Positions 1-8,076 are shown, counted from the first letter of the stretch. The stretch is 22,381 nucleotides of DNA from Fidelibacterota bacterium 46_43 (GCA_001509335.1 LGGY01000134.1:1-22381), one strand, 5' to 3'. Made by a program: numbers and translations. Notes: generated from the sequence alone by a model not told the origin.

Positions 1-31
1 TTAAATACAAAGTTCATCATAGCCAACTTCA

Positions 32-403
32 ATGCGCAATAAACACATCATCACCAATCAACATATCTCACCCGAACTCAATGCCCGTGCAAAAGCAATG
101 CGTAGTAATATGACACCAGCAGAAAGTAAACTCTGGTATCATTTACGCAAGAATAATTTAGCTAATTTCCATTTTCGACGTCAACAAATCATAGATCCAT
201 ACATCGTTGATTTTTATTGTCATTCTGCAAACCTGGTTGTGGAAGTAGACGGCAGTGGGCACTGGGATCAGGTCGAGTATGACCAAAGACGAGACGAATT
301 CTTGAATAGTCTTGGTTTGAGGGTGCTTCACTTTTATAATTCAGACGTGATTGAAAATATCGATGCTGTTCTGGAAGTTATTTTAGAACAATGTCAAAAA
401 TAG
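32..403 (+). CDS. DUF559 endonuclease-like protein
   Basis: The 123-aa product matches the small DUF559 family, which has a restriction-endonuclease-like (Vsr-like) fold. Visible hallmarks are the N-terminal segment RAKAMRSNMTPAESKLWYHL, the FHFRRQQ..PYIVDFYC strand around residues 47-64, and the acidic VVEVDGSGHW at about 69-78. The D/E residues of DFYC and EVDG are the likely metal ligands. The length is near the family norm, so the gene looks intact. Members of the family usually occur as isolated single genes, and their biological role is not established. No partner is visible here: the next gene starts about 200 bp downstream. Family assignment is confident; nuclease activity is inference. 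Confidence 0.85.
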   Translation: MRNKHIITNQHISPELNARAKAMRSNMTPAESKLWYHLRKNNLANFHFRRQQIIDPYIVDFYCHSANLVVEVDGSGHWDQVEYDQRRDEFLNSLGLRVLHFYNSDVIENIDAVLEVILEQCQK

Positions 404-478
404 ATTTAGGCAGTTTTATAAAAAATCTACGAAATCATTTTTTCCTATGTAGCCTATTTATGCAAAAATTCAGATTTG

Positions 479-513
479 ACCTACCCCCTGCCCTCTCCCT
501 GAAGGGAAGGGTT
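479..513 (-). repeat. Palindromic C/G-rich intergenic repeat, inverted copy
   Basis: This C-rich stretch contains CCCTCTCCCTGAAGGGAAGGG, a stem around CCTGAAGG. It reads as the reverse complement of the copies at 5690-5722 and 5932-5973. The 404-599 intergenic region otherwise shows only AT-rich sequence and a GGAG ribosome site just before the gene at 600. Confidence 0.7.
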
Positions 514-599
514 TTTGAACTTCTATGACGACTCTCCGCTGTGGTAAAATTATCCTGGTGTAATAATTTTTGCCGATCATCAGATAACCTGGAGAACGC

Positions 600-1520
600 A
601 TGGCAAGCTCATTACAAAATGGCATCAACGCAGCAAAAGCCGGGCGCATGGACACCGCGCTTGAACATTTGAAAGATGCAATCATTGAAGAACCACAAAA
701 CGCTGATGTTTGGGTATGGATTGCTGCCATCATCGATGACCTTGGCAAGCAGGAAATTTTTCTTGAAAAAGCCCTGGATATTGACCCTCACAACATCCCG
801 GCGCAGCGCGGCATGTCATACCTTCAAAAGCGAAAACAGGACCAATCCGGCAAAAACAATGACCACCTTTCCGATCACACCCGCCCCATCTCGCCATTCC
901 CATCATCCGAGGATGCAAAAAAACGGGAGAATTTCTCTGGATGGAGCAAGATTTCACCTTCAGAAATTCTAAAATTCCAGGACGCTTCTGAGAATGAGTC
1001 CAAAAAATCCAAGATTGCGAATGACACAAACAGGCTCACCCCCTTTGAAATTGGCCTGCTGGGTGTTGTTGTCATTGTGTTTTCGATCATCGGTATTTTA
1101 GCAGCGAGCGCCATATTTGAATTTGACCTTCCCATTGCATTTCTGTCTTCGAACCGTCCCGACATGGCCGCCCCACCGCCGTATCCCGGGGTGTTCCTAT
1201 ATGAAAACGATGCTTTTTTTGACATCCGGGCATATGAAGGCTTGCCAAACTCTGAAGAAGGCATCCCAACCAGTACGACAGACAAACCGGTACTCGTTCT
1301 CTTGCAGGATGCTGCCAATCCAGAACAAATGAAGCTGATCTATCAGAATGGTGATTATGTGCCATTCAATGTTTATCCGGGCAAAGGAGAGTCAGAACTC
1401 ATTCGACCAATTTCAGCATTGGATAACGGCTTATATTGCTTGCAATATGACATGGGCTTGGGGGAAGCCACGATCAATTACTGGTGTTTTAAAGTCATGA
1501 CTGACGGGGAAAACGACTGA
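600..1520 (+). CDS. TPR-repeat membrane protein, function unknown
   Basis: The protein has 306 aa. The first ~75 residues form about two tetratricopeptide-like helical repeats (GINAAKAGRMDTALEHLKDA, then an ALDIDPHNIPAQRGM turn). A polar, low-complexity linker follows, then one strong hydrophobic segment at about residues 150-171, and a ~135-residue C-terminal domain. That domain begins with PPPYPGVFLYEN and contains an FDIRAYEG motif. The predicted topology is a cytoplasmic TPR domain and an exported C-terminal domain behind one membrane anchor. The start is supported by GGAG about 7 nt upstream. The TPR suggests protein-protein contact; I do not recognise the C-terminal domain. It stands alone, separated from the next gene by a promoter. 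Confidence 0.75.
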   Translation: MASSLQNGINAAKAGRMDTALEHLKDAIIEEPQNADVWVWIAAIIDDLGKQEIFLEKALDIDPHNIPAQRGMSYLQKRKQDQSGKNNDHLSDHTRPISPFPSSEDAKKRENFSGWSKISPSEILKFQDASENESKKSKIANDTNRLTPFEIGLLGVVVIVFSIIGILAASAIFEFDLPIAFLSSNRPDMAAPPPYPGVFLYENDAFFDIRAYEGLPNSEEGIPTSTTDKPVLVLLQDAANPEQMKLIYQNGDYVPFNVYPGKGESELIRPISALDNGLYCLQYDMGLGEATINYWCFKVMTDGEND

Positions 1521-1567
1521 ACCAGATAATGTGACGATTTGGCTCGCGATTAGTGAATAAATTCAGC

Positions 1568-1595
1568 TTCACAAACAAGCCAATTGACTTATAAT
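1568..1595 (+). promoter_or_regulatory. Putative sigma70-type promoter for nfnAB-GH4
   Basis: TTCACA at 1568-1573 and a perfect TATAAT at 1590-1595 are separated by 16 nt. This would give a leader of about 30 nt before the ATG at 1633. The call rests on sequence match only. Confidence 0.5.
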
Positions 1596-1632
1596 CATCG
1601 CGGTGTTATCACATTTCTACTAAAGGATGCTA

Positions 1633-3897
1633 ATGCCCTTTCATACGATCATTGATGCAAAATTCATAGCGCCAGATATCAAAAAATTCATCATCAGTGC
1701 ACCCGCTATCGCACAAAATCGCCAGGCAGGTCAATTTGCGGTCGTTCAAGTCACTGAAACCGGAGAACGAATCCCAATGACCATTGTGGATTCAGATGTT
1801 GAAGCCGGGACGATCTCCCTGGTTATCCAGGGCGTGGGAAAATCCACAATCGAAATGAACCAGCTCGAAGCTGGTGACGTGATACAACACCTGGTGGGGC
1901 CCCTGGGAGCCCCCTCAAGGATCGAAAACTTTGGGCATGTGGTGGTCATTGGTGGAGGCGTTGGCACAGGGGTAAGTTTCCCCCAGGCAAAAGCCCTCAA
2001 AGCTGCGGGGAACCACGTCACAGTCATCATTGGTGCAAAGACCCGATCAAAAGTCATCCTGGAAGATGAAATCAGGCAAATTGCGGATGAGGTTTTGATC
2101 TGCACGGATGACGGCAGTTATGGAGAAAAAGGCTTTGTCACAAAGGTCTTGCAAGATTTGATCGATGCAGGGAAACACATCGACTATGTTTTGGCGATCG
2201 GACCCTTGTTGATGATGCAGGCTGTGGTAAACATCACCCGCCCGCTTGGGATCCAAACCTTCGTCAGCCTGAATCCGATCATGGTCGACGCGACCGGCAT
2301 GTGCGGGGGATGCCGTGTCACCATTGGCGACCAGGTCCGGTTCACCTGCGTTGACGGGCCGGATTTCGACGGTTTCCTGGTGGATTTCGAGAACATCCTC
2401 CAGCGAAACAAAACCTACGTGCATGAAGAGCAGTGCGCGCTTGAAGTCGCCATGGCAAAGCTGGAAGACACCCAATCACTGGTAAAATCATCCCGACCGG
2501 AGATGGCAGTACGTCCACGTCTCGACCTCAACGGTGATTTCAATGAAGTCAGTCTGGCGCTTTCAGAAGAACAGGCACAAATCGAAGCGCAGCGCTGTTT
2601 GATCTGTCGCAACCCGAAATGCGTGGATGGCTGCCCTGTAGGTGTCAAAATCCCGGACTTCATTCAACAAATCACTGCCGGGGAGTATGTTCAGGCTTCC
2701 AGAATCATCAAGCAGGACAATGTACTGGCAGCGGTGTGCAGCAGGGTATGCCCCCAGGAAAACCAGTGTGAAGGGGTATGCATCCTCAGCAAGCGCGGCG
2801 AACCAATTGCTATCGGTGCCCTGGCACGCTTCGCAACAGATTACGACCGCCAATATGGGGATCAGAAACATACTGGTTTAACCAAACCAAAAAAAGCAGG
2901 CAAAAAAGTGGCTGTTGTTGGCTCAGGTCCTTCTGGGCTGGCATGCGCTGGTGATCTGGTTAATCTGGGTTACCAGGTGACCGTATTTGAAGCCTTCCAC
3001 ACCTTTGGCGGTGTCCTGGCTTACGGCATACCTGAATTTCGTCTGCCGAAAGAAATCGTCAACGAGGAGATTGATGCCCTGGCGGCGAAGGGCGTCACAT
3101 TCCAGGCAGATACGGTCATCGGCAAAACCTACACCCTCGATGACTTGTTCAATAGCCTTGGTTTTGATGCCATCTTCATCGGCGTGGGTGCGGGCTTGCC
3201 TTATTTCATGAACGTCCCAGGTGAAAACCTGGTGGGGGTTTATTCTTCAAATGAATTTCTGACGCGCGTCAACCTGATGAAAGCCTATAAATTCCCTGAA
3301 TATGATACCCCAATGATCGACTGCCACGGCAAGCATGTTGCAGTGATTGGCGGCGGCAACACCGCGCTGGATTCTGCACGCGTTGCCCTTCGGCTTGGCG
3401 CGAAAAAGTCGAGCATCATCTACCGGCGAACCGAACATGAAATGCCTGCACGTAGAGAAGAAATCAAGCACGGACAACAGGAAGGCATTGAGTTTCATTT
3501 TCTGAACAACCCCACCGCTTTCATCGGTGACGCCCAGGGTCATGTGACGGGCATGCAGTTGATCCGCATGGCACTGGGAGAGCCGGATTCCTCCGGGCGA
3601 CGACGCCCCATCCCCATAGAAGGCTCAGAATACGATATGCCGGTTGACCTTGTGATCGTGGCGATAGGCAACGGTCCCAACCCCATTTTGTCGAGTACAA
3701 GCCCTGAAATCAAATGCAATAAATGGGGAAACATCATCGTCGATGACAACCTGGCGACCAGCATGCCCGGCGTCTTTGCCGGCGGTGATATTGTCACAGG
3801 CAGTGCAACGGTGATCCTGGCGATGGGCGCTGGCCGGCGTGCCGCCCAATCGATTGACGTTTATATCCGATCAAAATCAACAGCAGCAAAGGCATAA
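1633..3897 (+). CDS. nfnAB: NfnAB-type fused ferredoxin:NADP+ oxidoreductase
   Basis: This is a single 754-aa polypeptide joining the two subunits of the flavin-based electron-bifurcating transhydrogenase that couples NADH, NADPH and ferredoxin. Residues 1-~285 are the NfnA-like half (FAD/NAD-binding reductase fold, VIGGGVGTG). Its [2Fe-2S] ligand pattern is D219, C224, C227 and C239. Residues ~300-754 are the NfnB or GltD-like half. It has two [4Fe-4S] sets (C322, C325, C330, C334 and C369, C373, C379, C383), the FAD loop GSGPSG at 430-435 and an NADP-binding GGGNTA near 572. An ATG exists at 1627, but AAGG at 1623-1626 fits the ATG at 1633 much better. NfnA and NfnB are often separate genes; fused versions are commonly annotated as dihydroorotate dehydrogenase B/glutamate synthase fusions. 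A glutamate synthase role is less likely because no GltB is nearby. Confidence 0.85.
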   Translation: MPFHTIIDAKFIAPDIKKFIISAPAIAQNRQAGQFAVVQVTETGERIPMTIVDSDVEAGTISLVIQGVGKSTIEMNQLEAGDVIQHLVGPLGAPSRIENFGHVVVIGGGVGTGVSFPQAKALKAAGNHVTVIIGAKTRSKVILEDEIRQIADEVLICTDDGSYGEKGFVTKVLQDLIDAGKHIDYVLAIGPLLMMQAVVNITRPLGIQTFVSLNPIMVDATGMCGGCRVTIGDQVRFTCVDGPDFDGFLVDFENILQRNKTYVHEEQCALEVAMAKLEDTQSLVKSSRPEMAVRPRLDLNGDFNEVSLALSEEQAQIEAQRCLICRNPKCVDGCPVGVKIPDFIQQITAGEYVQASRIIKQDNVLAAVCSRVCPQENQCEGVCILSKRGEPIAIGALARFATDYDRQYGDQKHTGLTKPKKAGKKVAVVGSGPSGLACAGDLVNLGYQVTVFEAFHTFGGVLAYGIPEFRLPKEIVNEEIDALAAKGVTFQADTVIGKTYTLDDLFNSLGFDAIFIGVGAGLPYFMNVPGENLVGVYSSNEFLTRVNLMKAYKFPEYDTPMIDCHGKHVAVIGGGNTALDSARVALRLGAKKSSIIYRRTEHEMPARREEIKHGQQEGIEFHFLNNPTAFIGDAQGHVTGMQLIRMALGEPDSSGRRRPIPIEGSEYDMPVDLVIVAIGNGPNPILSSTSPEIKCNKWGNIIVDDNLATSMPGVFAGGDIVTGSATVILAMGAGRRAAQSIDVYIRSKSTAAKA

Positions 3898-3899
3898 AA

Positions 3900-5294
3900 A
3901 TGGCTCATCCTACAAAAATCGTTTGTATTGGCGCTGGCAGTTACTCCTTTGGCATCACCACACTGGTCTCGCTGTTACGCAGTGAAACCTTAAATGGCAG
4001 CGAGCTGGTCCTCGTAGATTGGAATGAAGCTCATTTGGAGATTATGCTAAATCTTGTCTCATGGCTCAATGAGGTTTGGGGCAGCAGCATGCGCATCAGC
4101 GCACAAACCGATCACCGTGACGCCCTGGCTGGCGCACAATTTGTGATCAATGCGATCGAGGTCGGTCCCCGTGAAGGTCTGTGGGAGTCTGACTATAACA
4201 TTACACTCAAATACGGTCTGCGCCAACCCTACGCTGAAAACAGCGGCCCGGGCGGCTTTGCCCATGCTGCTCGTAACATTTTGCCCGTGCTGGAAATTGC
4301 GCACGACATGGAAAGGCTATGTCCCGACGCCTTGTTCATCAATTTCACCAACCCCATGCAGCGCATTTGTGCAGCCGTCCACCGCCACAGCAAGATCAAA
4401 GTCATCGGACTCTGCCACCAGCTCGGTGCAGGCTATGCCATGGTCGGTAAAGCCCTGGCGGATGATCTGGATATCAGCATCCCGGGGAATTTCACCAGCA
4501 CCCATGCCAGCCGAAAGTACAGCATCGGGATGAAATCCGCATCGCTGCAAGCCCTTGAGAAGGTCAAGATCACCGCAGCAGGCGTCAACCACTTCACCTG
4601 GATGCTCGCTCTGCGCGACCGTCAAACCGGTAAAGATCTGTATCCCCTGTTCCGCAAGCGCTGGAAGGCGATGCCAGAAGCTTTCGAGCCCCTCTCCCGG
4701 CGAGTCTTTGAAGCCTTTGACCTATTCCCCATCCCAGGCGACGAACACCTGTGCGAATATCTGCCCTGGGTCAGCGATCCTCTGTCCAAACCCTGGGAGA
4801 AATATGACCTTGAGCTCTATGAGTGGGATCAGCGCAGTCGGGAGAGAGACGATCAATGGGAGAATCTGGCTAAAGTAATCCAAAATCAGGTAGACCCTGA
4901 AACCTTCATCCCGGATTTCAGCGAAGGCGCAATCGAGATCATCGAAAACATCCTCAATGACAGCGACCTGGTGTGGGAAGCTGTCAACGTTCCCAACCGG
5001 GGATATGTCCCGAACCTCCCTGAGGGTGCCATCGTCGAGCTGCCCGGATTGCTCCACGCCAGCGGCGTTACCGGCATCCCGGTGGGAGAGATGCCCGAAG
5101 GCATTGCTGAACTCCTGCGGCGGGAGATCACCGTCAGCCACCTCACCGTGGATTCAGTCGTCCGGGGAGATCGGGGCTTGGCGTTGCAAGCCCTGCTGCT
5201 GGATCCTGTCATCCGGGACATGGATGTTGCAAAACAGGTGCTGGATGATTACCTGGTGACTTATCGCGAGCACCTACCGAGCTTCTGGGCATGA
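3900..5294 (+). CDS. GH4 family NAD-dependent glycosidase
   Basis: The 464-aa protein has the length and landmarks of glycoside hydrolase family 4, whose members cleave alpha- or beta-glycosides by an NAD+- and Mn2+-dependent redox mechanism. The N-terminal dinucleotide loop IGAGSYSFG is at about residues 10-18. NFTNPM is at about 148-153. The expected metal ligands C172-H173 (GLCHQ) and H231 (VNHFTW) are all present. The GAGS form of the first loop resembles the alpha-galactosidase/alpha-glucosidase branch rather than the phospho-glycosidase branch, which fits the absence of PTS genes here; the exact sugar cannot be read. It starts 2 nt after the nfnAB stop, so the two genes are probably co-transcribed. 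The link may only be shared supply of NAD(P). Confidence 0.88.
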   Translation: MAHPTKIVCIGAGSYSFGITTLVSLLRSETLNGSELVLVDWNEAHLEIMLNLVSWLNEVWGSSMRISAQTDHRDALAGAQFVINAIEVGPREGLWESDYNITLKYGLRQPYAENSGPGGFAHAARNILPVLEIAHDMERLCPDALFINFTNPMQRICAAVHRHSKIKVIGLCHQLGAGYAMVGKALADDLDISIPGNFTSTHASRKYSIGMKSASLQALEKVKITAAGVNHFTWMLALRDRQTGKDLYPLFRKRWKAMPEAFEPLSRRVFEAFDLFPIPGDEHLCEYLPWVSDPLSKPWEKYDLELYEWDQRSRERDDQWENLAKVIQNQVDPETFIPDFSEGAIEIIENILNDSDLVWEAVNVPNRGYVPNLPEGAIVELPGLLHASGVTGIPVGEMPEGIAELLRREITVSHLTVDSVVRGDRGLALQALLLDPVIRDMDVAKQVLDDYLVTYREHLPSFWA

Positions 5295-5359
5295 ATAAAT
5301 GGCTTTGCATGAAAAAATTATGGTAAAAATATAGAAAATCTAGTAATTCGGAGCTCAAA

Positions 5360-5662
5360 ATGACCAATACCCCCCAGGATCGAAACAATTCAAGTTCCTC
5401 AGGATTTATGCGGTTTGTATCGGAGCCTCTTTCATCACGCGGCTGGCCAAGATGGCTGGTCTACCTGATAGGCTTGATCGGCGGCGCCTATTTACTCAAT
5501 CCCACCATGGGCATCCTCGAACTCATCCCCGACAACCTGCCGATTGTCGGCAACCTTGACGAAGGCGCTGCTGTGATGATGGTGCTTGCCGGTATTGTGG
5601 AAGTCCTGGAGGGCAGAGAACTAAAACGCGCCCAGAAGCAAGCAAAAAACGAGCAGGTGTAA
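5360..5662 (+). CDS. Small DUF1232-like membrane protein
   Basis: The product is 100 aa long with a polar N-terminus, a hydrophobic stretch at about 31-50 (WLVYLIGLIGGAYLLNP) and the segment LELIPDNLPIVGNLDEGAA, which resembles the DUF1232 (YkvA-like) signature of the type IPD..P..G.LD. A second hydrophobic helix, VMMVLAGIVEVL, and a basic tail follow. GGAG lies about 7 nt before the ATG. The gene is 65 bp downstream of the GH4 gene and may be co-transcribed. DUF1232 has no settled function. Confidence is good for a real small membrane protein and moderate for the family. Confidence 0.65.
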   Translation: MTNTPQDRNNSSSSGFMRFVSEPLSSRGWPRWLVYLIGLIGGAYLLNPTMGILELIPDNLPIVGNLDEGAAVMMVLAGIVEVLEGRELKRAQKQAKNEQV

Positions 5663-5663
5663 T

Positions 5664-5722
5664 CCCCTTCCCTGAAAAGTAGGATGCTTTTAACCCCTTC
5701 CCTTCAGGGAGGGGGTAGGTTA
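5664..5722 (+). repeat. Palindromic C/G-rich intergenic repeat, copy 2 (with partial unit)
   Basis: A partial unit (CCCCTTCCCTGAAAAG) at 5664-5679 is followed by a full unit at 5690-5722 with the core CCCTTCCCTTCAGGGAGGG. It begins immediately after the DUF1232-like stop codon. Confidence 0.7.
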
Positions 5723-5828
5723 TAATCGGATATTTTTCAATACTGCATAGGAAAGATTTTGCTGATTGTTTCAATCAAAACGCAGATCAATTATCGACTT
5801 TTAAAACTCATCTTTTACCTAACCCTAA

Positions 5829-5880
5829 ATCCCTTCCCTAAAAGGAAGGGACTTTAAGCCTATTCAGGGAGGTGGTCAGG
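5829..5880 (+). repeat. Palindromic C/G-rich intergenic repeat, degenerate copy 3
   Basis: CCCTTCCCTAAAAGGAAGGG is itself a near-perfect hairpin. It is followed by ACTTTAAGCC and TTCAGGGAGGTGG, the right half of the unit seen at 5932-5973. It looks like a diverged or composite copy. Confidence 0.6.
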
Positions 5881-5931
5881 CATAGATAGAAATTTTACCT
5901 TTCACTTGTATTGGTAAAAGCAAGGGACTTT

Positions 5932-5973
5932 AAACCCCTTCCCTTCAGGGAGGGGGCAGGGGGTAGGTCAAAG
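5932..5973 (+). repeat. Palindromic C/G-rich intergenic repeat, copy 4
   Basis: This is the cleanest copy: CCCTTCCCTTCAGGGAGGG with flanking CAGGGGGTAGGTCAAA. Its reverse complement is nearly identical to the stretch at 474-513. The 5663-6025 stretch holds only these repeats and AT-rich spacer, with no convincing gene. Confidence 0.7.
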
Positions 5974-6025
5974 ATTAGCTGTCTTGTAATCTAATTGACT
6001 TGCTTCCAATTCCAGTTTGAATATA

Positions 6026-6054
6026 TTGACGGCTTTAAAATTCCATAGTATAAA
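6026..6054 (+). promoter_or_regulatory. Cold-shock gene promoter
   Basis: TTGACG at 6026-6031 and TATAAA at 6049-6054 have the ideal 17-nt spacing. Initiation near 6061 would give a leader of about 100 nt, similar to the long 5' UTRs known for cold-shock mRNAs in other bacteria. I cannot assign a leader structure by eye. Confidence 0.65.
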
Positions 6055-6161
6055 TGTGGTTGTAGGTTAACGGAAGTTCGATAAGACAGCATCGTTTTGT
6101 TCTTGTTTGGAACGTACGTTAGCAGGTTGAGTAGAAAATTGTAAAAAGGAGGTTTCCAAGC

Positions 6162-6377
6162 ATGGCAGAACGAGAACTTGGCGTTGTCAAGTGGTTCAAT
6201 GGCGAAAAAGGCTACGGCTTCATCCAACGCGATAACGGTGAAAAAGACGTTTTCGTACACTTCTCGGCGATCAATGCTGAGGGTTTCCGAACCCTTCGCG
6301 AAGGTCAGCGAGTTGAATTCGAAGTAGCAGAAGGCGATAAAGGGCCCCAGGCTCAAAACGTCGAAGTCATTGAGTAG
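6162..6377 (+). CDS. csp: Cold-shock domain protein (CspA family)
   Basis: This 71-aa single cold-shock domain binds single-stranded RNA or DNA and acts as an RNA chaperone. Both nucleic-acid-binding motifs are intact: RNP1 as KGYGFI (about residues 16-21) and RNP2 as VFVHFS (about 30-35). The start GVVKWFNGEKGYGFI and the end GPQAQNVEVIE are typical of the family, and the length is standard. Translation is supported by a strong AAGGAGG about 10 nt upstream. The gene stands alone with its own promoter and a strong terminator, so it is monocistronic. Confidence 0.97.
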   Translation: MAERELGVVKWFNGEKGYGFIQRDNGEKDVFVHFSAINAEGFRTLREGQRVEFEVAEGDKGPQAQNVEVIE

Positions 6378-6398
6378 ACGGTAATTATTCTATTAGAG

Positions 6399-6430
6399 AA
6401 ATGCGGTGCTTGATAAAAGCACCGCATTTT
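6399..6430 (+). terminator. Intrinsic terminator after csp, probably bidirectional
   Basis: The arms AAATGCGGTGCTT and AAGCACCGCATTT form a 13-bp perfect stem with a GATAA loop, followed by T residues on the plus strand and preceded by A residues. It separates csp from the convergent gene at 6443. Confidence 0.9.
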
Positions 6431-6442
6431 CGTTTAAGGAGC

Positions 6443-7051
6443 TTAATCTTTCTTCTCAACTGCTTCACGCATTTCTTCCAGGTTCAACCCAGATTTGACC
6501 GAGTTGGGTTCCGTTGACGTCGGGTTGCGCCGGGCATCGGCGCCTTCATCATCCATCTTGATCAGCAGCCAGCGTGCCTTCTCACCCTTGCCCGTTCGGA
6601 TCAAGGCGTAACCGCCCTGCAGTTTTTCACCCGCCAGCCAGATGGTCACATGCCCATCTTCAATTTGTTCCTCGAGGGATGGCACTTCACCATGCTCATC
6701 CGCCTCCTTGAGGTTGCGATACATACCGCGATCCCAAATGATCATCGTCCCGCCGCCGTATTCGCCCTCCGGAATCACACCCTCAAAGTCGGCATAACCC
6801 AGGGGGTGGTCTTCCGTCGGCACCGCCAATCGTTTGACGCTCGGGTCCGTGGAAGGACCTTTGGGCACCGCCCAGGACTTGAGCACCCCGTCCACCTCGA
6901 TCCGGAAATCATAATGCAGGCTGGATGCCTGGTGCTTTTGAATCACAAAGAGCGGACGCCCTTCCGCCCACTCAAAGCTGACTTCCTCATCCCCCGGTTC
7001 GGTCGTCTTTTTAAAGTCCCGTTTCTTTTTATAATCTGCAAGTTTATCCAT
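6443..7051 (-). CDS. Free-standing LigD-type 3'-phosphoesterase
   Basis: The 202-aa protein equals the N-terminal phosphoesterase (PE) domain of bacterial NHEJ ligase D, without ligase or polymerase domains. PE enzymes trim 3'-phosphate or 3'-ribonucleotide ends to leave 3'-OH. The catalytic set known from Pseudomonas LigD is present with constant spacing: H40, H46, D48, R50 (KHQASSLHYDFRIE), H82 and Y86 (TEDHPLGY). FEGVIPEGEYGGGT follows. The C-terminal ~40 residues are polar and family-variable. An ATG at 7057 lies only 2 nt after GGAGG, while the ATG at 7051 is 8 nt away, so the latter is chosen. No Ku gene or LigD ligase is visible nearby. It converges on csp across a shared terminator. 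Confidence 0.9.
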   Translation of the reverse strand: MDKLADYKKKRDFKKTTEPGDEEVSFEWAEGRPLFVIQKHQASSLHYDFRIEVDGVLKSWAVPKGPSTDPSVKRLAVPTEDHPLGYADFEGVIPEGEYGGGTMIIWDRGMYRNLKEADEHGEVPSLEEQIEDGHVTIWLAGEKLQGGYALIRTGKGEKARWLLIKMDDEGADARRNPTSTEPNSVKSGLNLEEMREAVEKKD

Positions 7052-7172
7052 ATTCATTCCCTCCCCTGTTCAATTTTCATTGAAAAATGATATTAATTTA
7101 ACACAGGTATTTACAAGCTTGATTGGCTAAATTTTAACTCAAAAACATGAACAAATGGCGTTGATGCCGGGC

Positions 7173-7625
7173 TCAGACCCTCAGCGAACCGCGGAAACCC
7201 CGGGCGACATAGTAAGAATCCGCACCGTTATGATAGACCCAGACGGTGTCATATCGCCGATCGCCAAAGGTCGCACCACCCAACGCCCTGACCGTCGAAG
7301 GCGTTTCAAGCCAGCTCGAGGTCGTCGTGTCAAACGCACCAAGGGTCTGCAGATGGCGATATTCTGCTTCCGTTAACAGCGTGATGCCCATGGCTTCTGC
7401 TATCGCTGAGGCGCCGCCTGCCGGCTTGTTTTTCTTCCGAGATTCCAGGGCTTCCTGATCGTAGCACAGGCTTCGTCGTCCCTCGGGGCTTTCTGGTGCG
7501 CAGTCGTAAAAATTGAATTCGCCAGCCGCTTGATCGTAGCCGACGACGTCGGGGCTGGCGAAGCGAAGGCCGTGGTCTCCGTAATAAAAATTCCCCAGGG
7601 CGGAAACACCGGCCAGGAAGCCCAC
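7173..7625 (-). pseudogene. DUF4256 protein with replaced N-terminus
   Basis: From residue 26 onwards this reads as DUF4256: PDVVGYDQAAGEFNFYDC, PEGRRSLCYD, EALESRKKNKP, FDTTTSSWLETP, then DRRYDTVWVYHNGADSYY and the family's terminal ARGFRGSLRV. Intact relatives, as I recall them, carry about 45 further N-terminal residues. Here they are replaced by 24 unrelated residues (from a GTG start) ending DHGLRFAS. There is no good ribosome site, and a stop lies just upstream. The same DHGLRFA.PD segment recurs in the fragment at 8077-8367, which suggests a recombination junction. DUF4256 has no established function. Whether the chimera is expressed is unknown; I call it a broken gene. Confidence 0.7.
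7552..7583. repeat. 32-bp segment shared with 8294-8325
   Basis: The plus strand reads GGGCTGGCGAAGCGAAGG then CCGTGGTCTCCGTA. The copy at 8294-8325 differs at 4 of 32 positions. It is in the same orientation and translates in the same frame on the minus strand (Y.DHGLRFA.P). It marks the junction in the DUF4256 chimera. Confidence 0.65.
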
Positions 7626-7660
7626 TAATAAGGGTTATAATAAATAGGAAGGCGAACAAC

Positions 7661-8074
7661 ATGAGAATTAGCAGAATCAAAATAACGTTGTTGTTTATCA
7701 ATACGTTAGTCAGGTTATGCATTGAGTACCCAGAGCGTCAGTGGATTGGTGAGGATGAGATAAGCGAAAACTATCCGGTACCAGCCGGGAAATCATACAA
7801 TGAAGCCAACAATTATTACCGGGACAAGTGGAAGCGACACATAAGCACCATCCAAAGGATAGCGCTTGACCATGATTACCAGGCAATTATTGAGGAACAG
7901 ACAGAGAAAATAAGGAAAAAAAACGCCGGGAACTCATTTAGGCTAAAGCGATACCGAAACGGTAACCTCATATTTGATGGGGAAATAAGGCCAAAATACA
8001 GCTCAATAAAATGCTACAGAATAGCCAATAAAGACCAAGTATTAAAGGCTTATAACGAAAGGCGGAAAGCATGA
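7661..8074 (+). CDS. Hypothetical protein, 137 aa
   Basis: I do not recognise this protein. It is basic and lysine/arginine/tyrosine-rich, with no membrane segment beyond a mildly hydrophobic start (ITLLFINTLVRLC). A predicted helical middle (EANNYYRDKWKRHISTIQRI) is followed by a beta-like end (RYRNGNLIFDGEIRP). A good ribosome site, AGGAAGG at 7646-7652, lies 8 nt before the ATG, and TATAAT occurs at 7636-7641 just upstream. The gene is AT-rich compared with the fragments on both sides and runs opposite to them. It fills the gap between two minus-strand gene fragments that share a 32-bp segment, so it may be inserted DNA. The high charge would fit nucleic-acid binding, but that is only a guess. 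Confidence 0.5.
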   Translation: MRISRIKITLLFINTLVRLCIEYPERQWIGEDEISENYPVPAGKSYNEANNYYRDKWKRHISTIQRIALDHDYQAIIEEQTEKIRKKNAGNSFRLKRYRNGNLIFDGEIRPKYSSIKCYRIANKDQVLKAYNERRKA

Positions 8075-8076
8075 GA

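Noticed and set aside
4722..5141. Long minus-strand ORF inside the GH4 gene
   Set aside because: It is a shadow of a GC-rich coding region and shows no family resemblance, while the plus strand has a full GH4.
479..5973. C/G-rich repeats considered as CRISPR or transcription terminators
   Set aside because: The spacing is irregular, there are no spacers of equal length and no cas genes, and the hairpins lack a following T run.
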